Source: Pseudocolwellia agarivorans
GTDB lineage: Bacteria > Pseudomonadota > Gammaproteobacteria > Enterobacterales > Alteromonadaceae
Direction: 5' to 3'
Length of the DNA stretch: 64,000 nucleotides
Assembly: GCF_002000085.1 (NCBI RefSeq)
Contig: NZ_MUZU01000006.1
Span: forward strand, 220,965-284,964
Below, piece after piece: positions 26,105-36,965 of the stretch (positions are counted from its first letter, which is position 1; each line of letters begins with the position of its first letter). The position numbers and the translations under genes were made by a program. The notes below the pieces were generated by a model. The model saw only the letters and a list, made by a program, of their open reading frames with translations, ran no database searches and was not told the DNA's origin.

Positions 26105-28657
26105 CTAAAAAGTATAATTTAAGCGCGTATAAATAAAGCGCCCATCAATACTGTATGATGAAAACCCTGAATAAGGAAATATTTGGTTAAAATCTGATTG
26201 ACCAATATTACTTACCGTATCTTGTGGATATTCATCAAATAAATTATTGGCTCCTAACGACAATTTTAGGTTACCTGTAATGGTGTAAGAAACATCCACA
26301 TCTGTTATCCAATTTGCATCTAAAACTTCGTCGCCCTCAGCTGTACTTGATGAATCAATAACTTCACCATAGCGTGTAGCACGCAAATTAACTTGCCAGT
26401 TATCTCGTGTCCATGTTGCCGCTAAGTTTAATTTATTTTTAGGTGTTCCATCTTCAAAGCGTGCTATTTCTCTACGAGCAAAAAACACATAGTCATCACC
26501 TAATACTGATAATTCACTTGGATTATCTTTTAAATGAGTGACTTCAGTTTCATTAATATTAAGGGCAGCACTTAAACGTAAATCACCATTGTTACTCAAA
26601 TCAAGGTCATAAGTTGCTACAACATCAACCCCTTTAGTTTTAGTATCAATAGCATTAGTGAAGTAACGGGCTTCTTTTATATTTACCTCGCCTACATTTT
26701 GTAAAATACTTACTACTTCACTACCACTTAAGTTTTCAGATAAAACTATGCGGTCATCAATCGAAATTTGATACGCGTCTACTGTTAGATTGAAGTTATC
26801 TTTTTCATAAACAAAACCTAATGTAGTATTCAGTGAATCTTCTGCCGTTAGTGGTTTTGCACCTAAAGCTTTGGCTGCGGAGTCTGCTACAGGAAAAATC
26901 CCCACGTCTCTTGGTATACCATTATCAAATACTGTCGCTACCGATTTATAAGACGTTTGCGCTAGACTCGGTGCTCTAAAACCCGTACTAATTGCACCAC
27001 GAAAAGCTAAGGCTTCTGACACTTCGTACCTTGCAGCTAATTTAGCATTAAGGTTTGAACCAAAATCACTGTAGTCTTCATAACGTGTTGCTAAAGCAAT
27101 ATTTAAGTTTTCGGTTAAGTCGGTATCTAAATCAATATATAACGCTATATTATGTCGACTTTCGTCGACCGCACTTGCAGGAGAAAAACCAGGAAGCACT
27201 TGTGCACCACCGGCAGCTACAGGAGTACCATCATTATTCAATACAGTTAAATATGAAGCCTCTTCTCCAGCAATAATTTGATAATTTTCAGAGCGATATT
27301 CAGCTCCCATAGCAATAAATACTTCATTACTTAAACCTAAATCTAGCATGTTGGTTACATTGAAATTCAATAGGGTTTGATCGTAAACAAGGCCACCATC
27401 ATCAAATTCTGTAGGGCTATTAATACCCATTGATGTATTTAAGCTATTAACGACTTGAAATTCAAAATCGTTTTTACCGTAGTTCGCACTTAGATCCCAT
27501 GTCCACTCGTCCACCTCACCGTTTACACCAACCACTAAAGATTGATCTTTAACATCTGACGCTATTTGTGGCAAAAAACCATCTGCGTATATGTCTTGAA
27601 TATTTCGGCTATCTTTAGCTCTTCGATAAAAGCCACCAGATAAGCCATCACGCTGAGAATAACTACCAAATGAATACAGTTCCACATCGTTATTTAACGC
27701 CAGACCCATATTATAAAAAAAAGCCGTATCCTTAAGCTCAGCTTTACCAAAGCGGTGATTATAACGATTAAAAGTAAGCTCTCTTGGGTCTAAGTTATTG
27801 TCTCCATCACGGGCATATTGCTCTCGTGGATCGAAACCGGAGCGGTTGGTGGCATCACGATCTCGTGACTCTATTGATAAATGAAGAAAACCATCGTTAC
27901 CAAAAGTTGTTCCCCAATCTGCTGCCAGTGTTGTAGTGGCTCCGTCAGTACGTGACCTATCACTACTTGTGACAAATTCAAGATCACCATTAGCATCAAC
28001 TCGTGTTTCCTTTAACTCAGGAACACCATCCATTGTTGTAACATGTTTACCATAGGTAACATTAATACTTCCACCATCATTCTTTTTAAGAATAATATTA
28101 ATCACGCCAGCAATAGCATCAGAACCATATTGAGCAGCAGCACCATCGCGTAATATTTCAATACGTTCAATGGCTGAAGTTGGAATAGTATTTAAATCTA
28201 CAGCGGTCGAACCACGACCTACAGTGCCATTTAAATTAAGAAGTGCACCACTATGACGACGCTTTCCATTAATAAGAACCAAAGTATGATCAGGAGCTAA
28301 ACCACGCAGTACTGCTGGACGAGCATGATCAGTACCGTCAGCAACGGTTGCATTAGGGTAATTAAAACTAGGTACAAGATTAGCAAGTACTTGGCTAACT
28401 TCTAACTGGCCTGTTTTTTCCATGTCTTCTGCGCTTAGCACATCAATAGGTACTATACTTTCAGATATTGTTCTATCATTGCGACGAGATCCCGTTACAA
28501 TAATACGCTCTACACTTTCTCCTTTTATTTCTGGTGCTGCCTGTATTTCGAAAACAGGTATGGTACATACTGATAAAACAAGTCCGAAACCTACCGAATG
28601 ATTTTTAAATGATGATTTAATATCTTGAGAGATTTTTTTATAAGAGGTATTTAACAT
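26105..28657 (-). CDS. TonB-dependent outer-membrane receptor
   Basis: I chose the ATG at 28657, preceded by AAAGGGA; the frame is open further upstream but without signal or site. From there the protein is 850 residues: a signal peptide (about 1-43, ending near EIQAAPE), the plug domain (RIIVTGSRRNDRTISES, then LRGLAPDHTLVLINGKRR and GAAAQYGSDAIAGVINII), and a beta-barrel ending in aromatic F (YTRLNYTF). It resembles receptors of the vitamin B12/iron-chelate class, but the ligand is unknown. It lies in the nitrate cluster, convergent with the kinase gene and divergent from nirB. Confidence 0.88.
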   Translation of the reverse strand: MLNTSYKKISQDIKSSFKNHSVGFGLVLSVCTIPVFEIQAAPEIKGESVERIIVTGSRRNDRTISESIVPIDVLSAEDMEKTGQLEVSQVLANLVPSFNYPNATVADGTDHARPAVLRGLAPDHTLVLINGKRRHSGALLNLNGTVGRGSTAVDLNTIPTSAIERIEILRDGAAAQYGSDAIAGVINIILKKNDGGSINVTYGKHVTTMDGVPELKETRVDANGDLEFVTSSDRSRTDGATTTLAADWGTTFGNDGFLHLSIESRDRDATNRSGFDPREQYARDGDNNLDPRELTFNRYNHRFGKAELKDTAFFYNMGLALNNDVELYSFGSYSQRDGLSGGFYRRAKDSRNIQDIYADGFLPQIASDVKDQSLVVGVNGEVDEWTWDLSANYGKNDFEFQVVNSLNTSMGINSPTEFDDGGLVYDQTLLNFNVTNMLDLGLSNEVFIAMGAEYRSENYQIIAGEEASYLTVLNNDGTPVAAGGAQVLPGFSPASAVDESRHNIALYIDLDTDLTENLNIALATRYEDYSDFGSNLNAKLAARYEVSEALAFRGAISTGFRAPSLAQTSYKSVATVFDNGIPRDVGIFPVADSAAKALGAKPLTAEDSLNTTLGFVYEKDNFNLTVDAYQISIDDRIVLSENLSGSEVVSILQNVGEVNIKEARYFTNAIDTKTKGVDVVATYDLDLSNNGDLRLSAALNINETEVTHLKDNPSELSVLGDDYVFFARREIARFEDGTPKNKLNLAATWTRDNWQVNLRATRYGEVIDSSSTAEGDEVLDANWITDVDVSYTITGNLKLSLGANNLFDEYPQDTVSNIGQSDFNQIFPYSGFSSYSIDGRFIYTRLNYTF

Positions 28658-28832
28658 AATGTGTCCCTTTATTAAGTATAAAAATGCTTCCACAACGCAT
28701 TTACAAAAATAATTATACGCTTTACTTATCTGAATAAAATACCCAAGTTCATACGTATTGTTATTATCAATAAAAATACAATAAGAACGAGTACAACTTA
28801 GGGTATGCTTTAATATAGTCTCAAGCAAACAT

Positions 28833-28847
28833 GCACAGGTCTTGTGC
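28833..28847. promoter_or_regulatory. NtrC-type enhancer site upstream of nirB
   Basis: GCAC (28833-28836), AGGTCTT, GTGC (28844-28847) is a perfect GCAC-N7-GTGC dyad. It lies about 118 bases before the predicted sigma-54 start. A GTGC half-site follows at 28866-28869, again suggesting paired sites. The layout repeats that of the nitrate transporter promoter. Confidence 0.7.
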
Positions 28848-28931
28848 GCATTTATCTTCACACTAGTGCACTTTTATAATATAAACACCATAAAAAAACA
28901 TAACCTGCTGATATATATAATTTAAAATTCA

Positions 28932-28947
28932 TGGCATTTTGTTTGCA
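28932..28947 (+). promoter_or_regulatory. Sigma-54 (-24/-12) promoter of nirBD
   Basis: TGGCATT-TTGT-TTGCA fits the RpoN consensus with GG at 28933-28934 and GC at 28945-28946, 12 bases apart. Transcription should start near 28958, giving a leader of about 87 bases before the nirB ATG. Confidence 0.82.
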
Positions 28948-28963
28948 ACATCCCTACTAAGTC

Positions 28964-29017
28964 GAGGTGAATTACAACGTTCTGTATTTTCCCACCTCAG
29001 TTCCGCATCGATGCGGC
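28964..29017 (+). promoter_or_regulatory. Two hairpins in the nirB 5' leader
   Basis: Downstream of the predicted start, GAGGTG pairs with CACCTC (inner ACA/TGT around ACGTTC), and CCGCAT pairs with ATGCGG immediately after. The second lacks a U-tract and so is not a simple terminator. The pair recalls two-hairpin nas leaders, but no match to the ANTAR hexaloop rule (A1, G4) was found. The function is unproven. Confidence 0.4.
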
Positions 29018-29044
29018 ATTAAATAGTTAAGTAGGATTGTGAGT

Positions 29045-31603
29045 ATGAGCGCAAAACAAAAAATTGTTGTAGTAGGTAACGGTATGGTTGGCCATCACTT
29101 TGTTGATGAAATGGCTAAACATGAAGGTTACGAAATTACCGTATTATCTGCTGAAGATAGACTCGCGTATGACCGTGTTCATTTATCTGAATACTTTTCA
29201 GGTAAAACGGCAGATGATTTAGCCCTTACAACACCCGAGCATTACAACGAATTAGGGGTAAAGTTTTTTACTGACGCTAAAGTTACCAATATCAATAAAG
29301 CTGAAAAAGTTGTAAGTACAGAAACCGGTGACAAATACCCTTACGACAAACTTGTTTTAGCAACAGGTTCTTACCCTTTTGTTCCTCCTATTCCAGGTAA
29401 AGAAAGAGAGCACTGTTTAGTTTATCGCACAATTGATGATCTTGATGCTATTCAAGCCTCAGCCAATTCAGGCAAAGTGGGTGTTGTTGTTGGCGGTGGT
29501 TTATTAGGTCTTGAAGCAGCTAACGCATTAAAAGAGCTAGGTTTACAAACACATGTTGTTGAATTTGCACCACAGTTAATGGGTGTTCAACTTGACAAAG
29601 ACGGCGGCGAATTACTTCGTAATATGATTGAAGGCATAGGTGTTCAAGTTCATACACAAAAAGCCACACAAGAAATTATAGACGGAGAAGACTGTGTACA
29701 TCGCATGGTGTTTGCTGACGGAACCCATTTAGAAACCGATCTTATTTTATTTTCTGCCGGTATCCGCCCTTACGATAATTTAGCGCGCGACTTTGACCTA
29801 CAAATAGGCGAGCGTGGTGGTATTGTTGTTAATAACGAGTGTCAAACCTCAGATGAAAACATTTATGCGATTGGTGAATGTGCCCTTTGGAATAACTTTA
29901 TATACGGCCTTGTAGCGCCGGGTTACACCATGGCTAAAGTAGCAGCTGATAACATTATTGGTGGCGAACAACAATTTACGGGTGCAGATATGAGCACCAA
30001 ATTAAAGCTCATGGGAATGGACGTGGGCTCTATTGGCGATGCACACGCACGTACTGCTGGTGCGCAATCCTATACCTACTTTAACGAACCAGACGATGTA
30101 TACAAAAAAATAGTCGTCAGTGCTGATGGCAAAACACTTTTAGGTGCTGTACTTGTTGGCGATACCAGCGAATACGATTCATTACTACAATATGCGTTAA
30201 ATGCGATTGAATTACCTGAAAAACCAGACAGTTTAATTTTACCCAGTGCTGGTGAAAAACCAACATTAGGCGTTGATGCCCTACCTGAAAGCGCTACTAT
30301 TTGTTCATGCTTAAACGTAACAAAAGGCGATATTATTAGTGCAATTGATGCTGGCGCCTGTGATGTTGCTGCAGTTAAGTCATGCACTAAAGCAACCACT
30401 GGTTGTGGTGGTTGTGCTGCATTAGTTAAAACGGTAACCGATCACGAATTAGAAAAACGTGGTGTTGAAGTTAGTACCGATCTTTGTGAACATTTCGCGT
30501 ATAGCCGTGTTGAGCTATTTCATATAGTTAAAGCTGAAAAAATTAGAAATTTTGATACCTTAATTGAAAAACACGGTTGTGGTATTGGTTGTGAAATATG
30601 TAAACCCGCTGTAGGTTCTATTTTATCGTCGGTATGGAACGACTACATATTAAAAGAAGACCATTTACCTCTTCAAGACACCAATGATACTTACCTAGGT
30701 AACATGCAAAAAGACGGTACCTATTCAATTGTACCTCGTATGCCAGGCGGTGAAGTAACCCCTGAACGTCTTATCGTAATTGGTGAAGTGGCTAAAGAAT
30801 ACAACTTATATACCAAAGTAACGGGCGGACAACGTATTGATTTATTTGGTGCTCGTATTGATCAACTGCCTGATATTTGGGAAAAACTAATTGCTGCCGG
30901 TATGGAAACAGGTCACGCCTACGGTAAATCTTTACGTACCGTTAAATCATGTGTTGGTAGTACTTGGTGTCGTTATGGTGTGCAAGACAGCATGGCAATG
31001 GCGATATTCTTAGAAAACCGCTACAAAGGTTTACGCTCTCCTCATAAAATAAAATTTGCTGTGTCTGGCTGTACTCGTGAATGTGCAGAAGCACAAAGTA
31101 AAGATATAGGTGTAATTGCAACAGAAAACGGTTGGAACTTATACGTTAGTGGTAATGGTGGTATGAAACCTCGTCACGGTGATTTATTTGCAACTGACCT
31201 TGATGACGAAACCTTAGTTAAATATATCGACCGTTACTTAATGTTTTATGTACGAACAGCAGATCGTTTAACACGTACTTCAGTATGGTTAGAAAACCTT
31301 GAAGGTGGTTTAGAGTATATGCAAAAAGTGGTAATTGACGATCACTTAGGCGTAAACGCCGAGCTTGAAAATCAAATGCAAGCCGTTGTTGATACGTACC
31401 AATGTGAATGGAAAACAACCATTGAAGATCCTAAACAATTAAAACGTTTCCGCCAATTTGTTAACTCTAAAGCCGTTGATGAGAACATTGAATTTGTTAC
31501 CGAACGTGAGCAAATTCGACCGGCACGCGGCGAAGAAAAACGCTACAAAGGTGTGCAAATTCACACCGTAGATATTTCAGAACCAGAAGCAGAAACCGTT
31601 TAA
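29045..31603 (+). CDS. nirB: Assimilatory nitrite reductase (NADH) large subunit
   Basis: NirB reduces nitrite to ammonium. In order, the protein has an FAD/NADH oxidoreductase domain (VVVGNGMVGHHFVDEM at the start, GVVVGGGLLGLEAANAL near residue 145), a BFD-like [2Fe-2S] domain (CSCLNVTKGDII, then TTGCGGC, about residues 420-460), and a C-terminal siroheme/[4Fe-4S] domain with KSCVGSTWCRYG and VSGCTRECAEA. I start it at the ATG at 29045, eight bases after AGGA; the GTG at 29039 is too close. About 852 residues, family-typical. nirD follows after 11 bases. Confidence 0.96.
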   Translation: MSAKQKIVVVGNGMVGHHFVDEMAKHEGYEITVLSAEDRLAYDRVHLSEYFSGKTADDLALTTPEHYNELGVKFFTDAKVTNINKAEKVVSTETGDKYPYDKLVLATGSYPFVPPIPGKEREHCLVYRTIDDLDAIQASANSGKVGVVVGGGLLGLEAANALKELGLQTHVVEFAPQLMGVQLDKDGGELLRNMIEGIGVQVHTQKATQEIIDGEDCVHRMVFADGTHLETDLILFSAGIRPYDNLARDFDLQIGERGGIVVNNECQTSDENIYAIGECALWNNFIYGLVAPGYTMAKVAADNIIGGEQQFTGADMSTKLKLMGMDVGSIGDAHARTAGAQSYTYFNEPDDVYKKIVVSADGKTLLGAVLVGDTSEYDSLLQYALNAIELPEKPDSLILPSAGEKPTLGVDALPESATICSCLNVTKGDIISAIDAGACDVAAVKSCTKATTGCGGCAALVKTVTDHELEKRGVEVSTDLCEHFAYSRVELFHIVKAEKIRNFDTLIEKHGCGIGCEICKPAVGSILSSVWNDYILKEDHLPLQDTNDTYLGNMQKDGTYSIVPRMPGGEVTPERLIVIGEVAKEYNLYTKVTGGQRIDLFGARIDQLPDIWEKLIAAGMETGHAYGKSLRTVKSCVGSTWCRYGVQDSMAMAIFLENRYKGLRSPHKIKFAVSGCTRECAEAQSKDIGVIATENGWNLYVSGNGGMKPRHGDLFATDLDDETLVKYIDRYLMFYVRTADRLTRTSVWLENLEGGLEYMQKVVIDDHLGVNAELENQMQAVVDTYQCEWKTTIEDPKQLKRFRQFVNSKAVDENIEFVTEREQIRPARGEEKRYKGVQIHTVDISEPEAETV

Positions 31604-31614
31604 GGAGCACAAAT

Positions 31615-31947
31615 ATGACAATTGAAAAACAATGGCAAACCATTTGCCACAAAGATGATTTAGTTAAAAACTCCGGTGTTTGTGCGTTATTAGCTAACCA
31701 AGAACAAATCGCTATATTCCAAGTTAAAGATGAAATGTACTCAGTAGGAAACTGGGATCCTATAGGTAAAGCCAATGTTTTATACCGCGGGCTAATAGGT
31801 GATACAAAAGGTGATATTTATGTCGCTTCACCTTTATATAAACAACGTTTTGTTTTAAATAGTGGAAAATGTTTAGACGATGATAGTGTATCAATTAAAG
31901 CTTACGATACCCGTTTACAAAATGATGAAGTACAAGTATTAGTATAA
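31615..31947 (+). CDS. nirD: Nitrite reductase small subunit
   Basis: NirD is a Rieske-like subunit that supports NirB. The 110-residue protein has the family pattern WQTICHKDDLVKNSGVCALL at the start, then YSVGNWDPIGKANVLYRGLI and ASPLYKQRFVLNSGKCLDD. As usual for NirD, the Rieske cluster ligands are not conserved. An AAGGAG site precedes the ATG. It is the last gene of the unit. No nasA-type nitrate reductase gene follows, because a strong terminator comes next. Confidence 0.95.
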   Translation: MTIEKQWQTICHKDDLVKNSGVCALLANQEQIAIFQVKDEMYSVGNWDPIGKANVLYRGLIGDTKGDIYVASPLYKQRFVLNSGKCLDDDSVSIKAYDTRLQNDEVQVLV

Positions 31948-31958
31948 TGCTCGACTTA

Positions 31959-32000
31959 GCGCAGTACTTAATTTATTAAGTGACTGCGCATTTTTCTTTT
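31959..32000 (+). terminator. Rho-independent terminator of nirBD
   Basis: GCGCAGT (31959-31965) pairs with ACTGCGC (31983-31989), the inner ACTTAA/TTAAGT extends the stem, and ATTTTTCTTTT follows. It ends the nirBD transcript. Confidence 0.9.
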
Positions 32001-32183
32001 AAACTTTGCTTTAAACAATAACAATTCAAATTACTTACCCTAAATCACCCTTAACGCCAGCATACCTTATTCTTGATATTACTTATTTGAAGTAAATAAA
32101 AGGTGTATTGTCTGACTGACATGATTAGAATAAGCGCCGATAGTAATAAACTTCTTTTTTACCTAATACAAAGGACAAACTGC

Positions 32184-32783
32184 TTGTTATTAATGATCGA
32201 CAATTACGACTCTTTTACATTCAATTTAGTGCATTATTTTCAATCACTAGGACAAGAAGTAAAAGTATGTAGAAACGATCAAATAACCATTAAAGAAATA
32301 AAAAAGTTAGCCCCGCATTACATTGTTATTTCACCAGGCCCTTGTGATCCAAACTCGGCTGGAATATCGCTAAGTGTTATAGAACATTTCGCCGGCAAAA
32401 TACCATTACTAGGTGTTTGTTTAGGTCATCAGTGTATAGCACAGCACTATGGTGCTAGCGTTGAAAAAGCATCAAAAGTAATGCACGGTAAAACCAGTAG
32501 TATTAGCCATAACAACAGTGGAATATTTGAAACATTAAATAACCCATTAACCGTGACTCGATACCACTCTTTAATCGTTAATAAAAACACCTTACCAGCA
32601 GAATTAAGTGTTACCGCATGGAGCCATGATAATAATAGTGATGAAATAATGGCCCTTTCTCACACGAGTCTTCCTATAGAAAGCGTACAATTTCATCCTG
32701 AATCAGTATTAACAGAACAAGGTCATCAATTACTTAACAACTTTATTACCTTATATAAAAATTACCCATGTAGTTATGAGTAA
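32184..32783 (+). CDS. pabA: Aminodeoxychorismate/anthranilate synthase glutamine amidotransferase
   Basis: PabA supplies ammonia from glutamine for 4-amino-4-deoxychorismate (folate) and, in many bacteria, for anthranilate. I start it at TTG (32184), eight bases after AAGGA, giving [16 protein letters not shown] like E. coli PabA ([13 protein letters not shown]). The first in-frame ATG further upstream adds 27 atypical residues. The class I amidotransferase triad is visible as [11 protein letters not shown] (Cys) and VQFHPESV (His, Glu). It lies upstream of argD, as in E. coli and Shewanella, though separated here by an HDOD gene. Confidence 0.88.
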   Translation: MLLMIDNYDSFTFNLVHYFQSLGQEVKVCRNDQITIKEIKKLAPHYIVISPGPCDPNSAGISLSVIEHFAGKIPLLGVCLGHQCIAQHYGASVEKASKVMHGKTSSISHNNSGIFETLNNPLTVTRYHSLIVNKNTLPAELSVTAWSHDNNSDEIMALSHTSLPIESVQFHPESVLTEQGHQLLNNFITLYKNYPCSYE

Positions 32784-32953
32784 TTACCTGTAATGTAAAT
32801 AATATTGACGCAATGACTGATTAATTACTCCGGTTGACTATAATACGAAGTGATACAAATAATAACTTGCTTTGAATACTCATGATTAACTCCCTATATC
32901 CGATATAGATGATAATAAAAATTTAATATAATAAGAATTCCAGAATTTTTCAC

Positions 32954-34099
32954 ATGCAAATATTTAATCACAACGACTATGTTTCATCTATATACAAAAA
33001 ATCTATTAGCTTACTAATAGGTAAGGATTTTGCTGATCAACTTAATGGAAAAATTACTGTTGCCGAACATCAAGACAGCGAACAATTTAATCGCCGTAGA
33101 CAGTTGTTAGCCGTAGAAGAAGAAACAAATAAAAATAAGATTATTGAAGCTCACGGACAAAGCCACTTTAAGGCACAAGTCATGGAGCAATTTTTTACCA
33201 AAGTAAATAAACAAGTTAATGCTCTATTTGATAATAAAGACAGTTTATATAACGACATTCTAAAAATTGAAGAAGCAGGCCCATCGGTACTAGAGCTTTT
33301 ATGTTTAAGAGCCACATCAATTAAACGAATTGCTCCTTTAATTAATTCACTTCCTTGGTTATCAACCGAAGTGGTTAGCCTAGTGAATAAGCCTCAGTAC
33401 AGAAAACGCGCTGACGTACAAGTTAATGATGCCAACTTAGCATTAAGCTATATAGGCTTAGACAACCTTAAACTTGTTATGCCAACCTTTATTTTAAAAC
33501 ATTGGCTACCAAGTACAACATCCCCATTTCCATTACTTAAACGTAAACTATGGAATAACAGCCTATCGGTTGCACTGGCGTCATCTATACTTGCTGAACA
33601 ACAAGGCTTAGATAAATTTACCGCTTTTACTGCTGGTATGCTTAGTAATGTAGGTCTATTAGCGGTTACTCGCTGCTTTTTACAAACTTATAATGAGTTG
33701 CACCGTGCTAGCGTACAAAAAGCTTACGACAACAAAGACAAAAAGCTACACGACGCACTAGCTGAATTTGATTCATCACCTGAATTACTGCTATCACAAC
33801 TAACTTCACAGAGTGATAAAACAACAGCGGATATGATTGAGTTAATGCGTTTCGATCGCTTACAAATAACAGAACCTCTATTTGATTTAGCGTATACCAC
33901 TGAATATATGAATATGTCTCCAATGGCAAAAGTTGTTGCACAAGCAAAAACCTTTGTTGCATTTAGAAGCTTGGCTAAAGAAGAGTTAATTACCAAAGAG
34001 GAAACAAAAGCACTGTTAGCTTCAGTAAAAATGACATCAAAAGATATTACTTTATTAAACAAAAGCGATATTGATCACATAAAACTGATTTTTAAATAA
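32954..34099 (+). CDS. HDOD domain protein
   Basis: This 381-residue protein has an HDOD-type region at about residues 105-335: IKRIAPLINSLPWLSTEVVS, then ALSYIGLDNLKLVMPTFIL, then NNSLSVALASSILAEQQGLD and AFTAGMLSNVGLLAV. HDOD domains are HD-like folds without the catalytic HD pair and act in signalling. No second output domain (such as EAL or REC) is seen. The N-terminal 100 residues are charged and helical. The role is unknown. It stands between pabA and the arginine genes. Confidence 0.75.
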   Translation: MQIFNHNDYVSSIYKKSISLLIGKDFADQLNGKITVAEHQDSEQFNRRRQLLAVEEETNKNKIIEAHGQSHFKAQVMEQFFTKVNKQVNALFDNKDSLYNDILKIEEAGPSVLELLCLRATSIKRIAPLINSLPWLSTEVVSLVNKPQYRKRADVQVNDANLALSYIGLDNLKLVMPTFILKHWLPSTTSPFPLLKRKLWNNSLSVALASSILAEQQGLDKFTAFTAGMLSNVGLLAVTRCFLQTYNELHRASVQKAYDNKDKKLHDALAEFDSSPELLLSQLTSQSDKTTADMIELMRFDRLQITEPLFDLAYTTEYMNMSPMAKVVAQAKTFVAFRSLAKEELITKEETKALLASVKMTSKDITLLNKSDIDHIKLIFK

Positions 34100-35698
<1,599 letters not shown>

Positions 35699-35741
35699 TT
35701 ACCTTTTAAAATATCAACGGCAACAAGTTTATTATCGCTAG

Positions 35742-35810
35742 CACCTACTTAATAAGGTTTTAACAAATTAAGTAGGTGTTCAAATATATTGAATACCTAT
35801 ATTTCAATAT
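35742..35810. repeat. Two tandem inverted repeats between argD/astC and astA
   Basis: CACCTACTTAAT (35742-35753) and ATTAAGTAGGTG (35767-35778) are perfect 12-bp arms with a 13-base loop. A second dyad, ATATTGAA (35786-35793) and TTCAATAT (35803-35810), follows at once. Neither has a U-tract after it, so they are not canonical terminators. They lie 49 bases before astA and could protect or attenuate the transcript between the two genes. Confidence 0.7.
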
Positions 35811-35858
35811 ACCTATTACGTTATTTCACCCAGCTAAATTATTTGTAGAGAGATTATT

Positions 35859-36875
35859 ATGATCATTGTGCGCCCTATTCAACATCGAGATTACGATGCT
35901 TTATATCGTATCGCTGAAGAATCTGGACATGGTTTTACGTCCTTACCAGTAAATGAAGCTTTATTAAAACAACGTATTGAGTCTGCTGAAAAATCTTTCA
36001 AAAAAGACGTTTCAAAGCCAGGTACTGAAGGCTACTTATTTGTAATGGAAGATACAGAAACAGGTGATGTAGTAGGTACAAGTGGTATTGAGGCTGCTGT
36101 AGGGTTAGAAGATGCTTTTTATCACTATCATTTAGGTAAAGTAGTTCACAGCTCTAGAGAACTTAATATATATAACACAGTAGAAACACTGACCTTATGT
36201 AATGATTACACAGGTGCTTCTGAAATTTGCACTTTATTTTTAAGTGAAAGTCATCGTAAAGACAAAAATGGTCGATTCTTATCAAGAGTACGATTTTTGT
36301 TTATGGCTGAGCATAAGCACCGTTTTGCTGAAACCGTTATTGCGGAAATGCGTGGTGTTTCAGATGAAACCGGCCGTTCTCCTTTTTGGCATTGGTTAGA
36401 GGCTCACTTTTTTTCGATGGATTTTCCTACCGTTGACTACCTAACAGGAATAGGCAACAAATCATTTATCGCTGAGCTCATGCCTAAGTACCCTATTTAC
36501 GTAAATTTACTCAGTAAATCTGCGCAAGAAGTCATTAATCAAGTGCATCCAAAAACTGTACCTGCAGTAAAACTATTAGAAGCAGAAGGTTTTTGTCGTC
36601 GAGGTTATGTCGATATTTTTGATGCAGGACCAACAGTAGAATCTCAGCTTAAAAGCATTAAAACTATTAATGAAAGTCGCAGGCATCAAATTATCATTGG
36701 TGATGTCGATAACAACAATAACTATATTGTTTGTAATACAAAAATAGAAAACTTTGCTGCTGTGCAAGCCGCTATTACTTTTCAAGAAAATACAGATAAT
36801 GTCATTATTGCTGCAAGTACAGCACAAGCATTACAGGTATCGGAAGGTGACTGGGTTCGCCTAGTAGAAAACTAA
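35859..36875 (+). CDS. astA: Arginine N-succinyltransferase
   Basis: AstA transfers succinyl from succinyl-CoA to arginine, the first step of the AST catabolic pathway. The 338-residue protein shows typical blocks: MIIVRPIQHRDYDALYRIAE, SGHGFTSLPVNEALLKQRIE, LFLSESHRKDKNGRFLSRVR and IAEMRGVSDETGRSPFWHWL, plus FSMDFPTVDYLTGIGNKSFI. It is followed by astD, while astB (succinylarginine dihydrolase) and astE are not in this window. Confidence 0.95.
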   Translation: MIIVRPIQHRDYDALYRIAEESGHGFTSLPVNEALLKQRIESAEKSFKKDVSKPGTEGYLFVMEDTETGDVVGTSGIEAAVGLEDAFYHYHLGKVVHSSRELNIYNTVETLTLCNDYTGASEICTLFLSESHRKDKNGRFLSRVRFLFMAEHKHRFAETVIAEMRGVSDETGRSPFWHWLEAHFFSMDFPTVDYLTGIGNKSFIAELMPKYPIYVNLLSKSAQEVINQVHPKTVPAVKLLEAEGFCRRGYVDIFDAGPTVESQLKSIKTINESRRHQIIIGDVDNNNNYIVCNTKIENFAAVQAAITFQENTDNVIIAASTAQALQVSEGDWVRLVEN

Positions 36876-36965
36876 AAAACTATGATTAAAACAAGTAACA
36901 CATTTAAATAAACTTAATATTTCACAAAACAAACACGACCTTTTAAAAGGTAATGAGGAACTAGC

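Larger units (their letters stand above)
28658..29044. other. Divergent TonB receptor / nirB regulatory region
   Basis: This 387-bp region holds the nirB NtrC-type site (28833-28847), the sigma-54 promoter (28932-28947) and leader hairpins near nirB. On the minus strand, TATAAT at 28717-28712 is a possible -10 for the receptor gene, but its -35 is weak. The region is otherwise AT-rich without ORFs. Confidence 0.6.

Noticed and set aside
26105..28861. Longer TonB receptor starting at 28861
   Set aside because: The extra 68 residues are Cys-rich without a signal peptide, and the ATG at 28657 has a ribosome site and a normal signal peptide.
28953..29036. Ribosome site of nirB sealed by an outer stem CCTACT/AGTAGG
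   Set aside because: The 5' arm lies mostly before the predicted sigma-54 start (about 28958), so it would not be in the mRNA.
32103..32183. 27-residue N-terminal extension of PabA
   Set aside because: The extension is unlike the family and lacks a ribosome binding site, while AAGGA fits the TTG at 32184.
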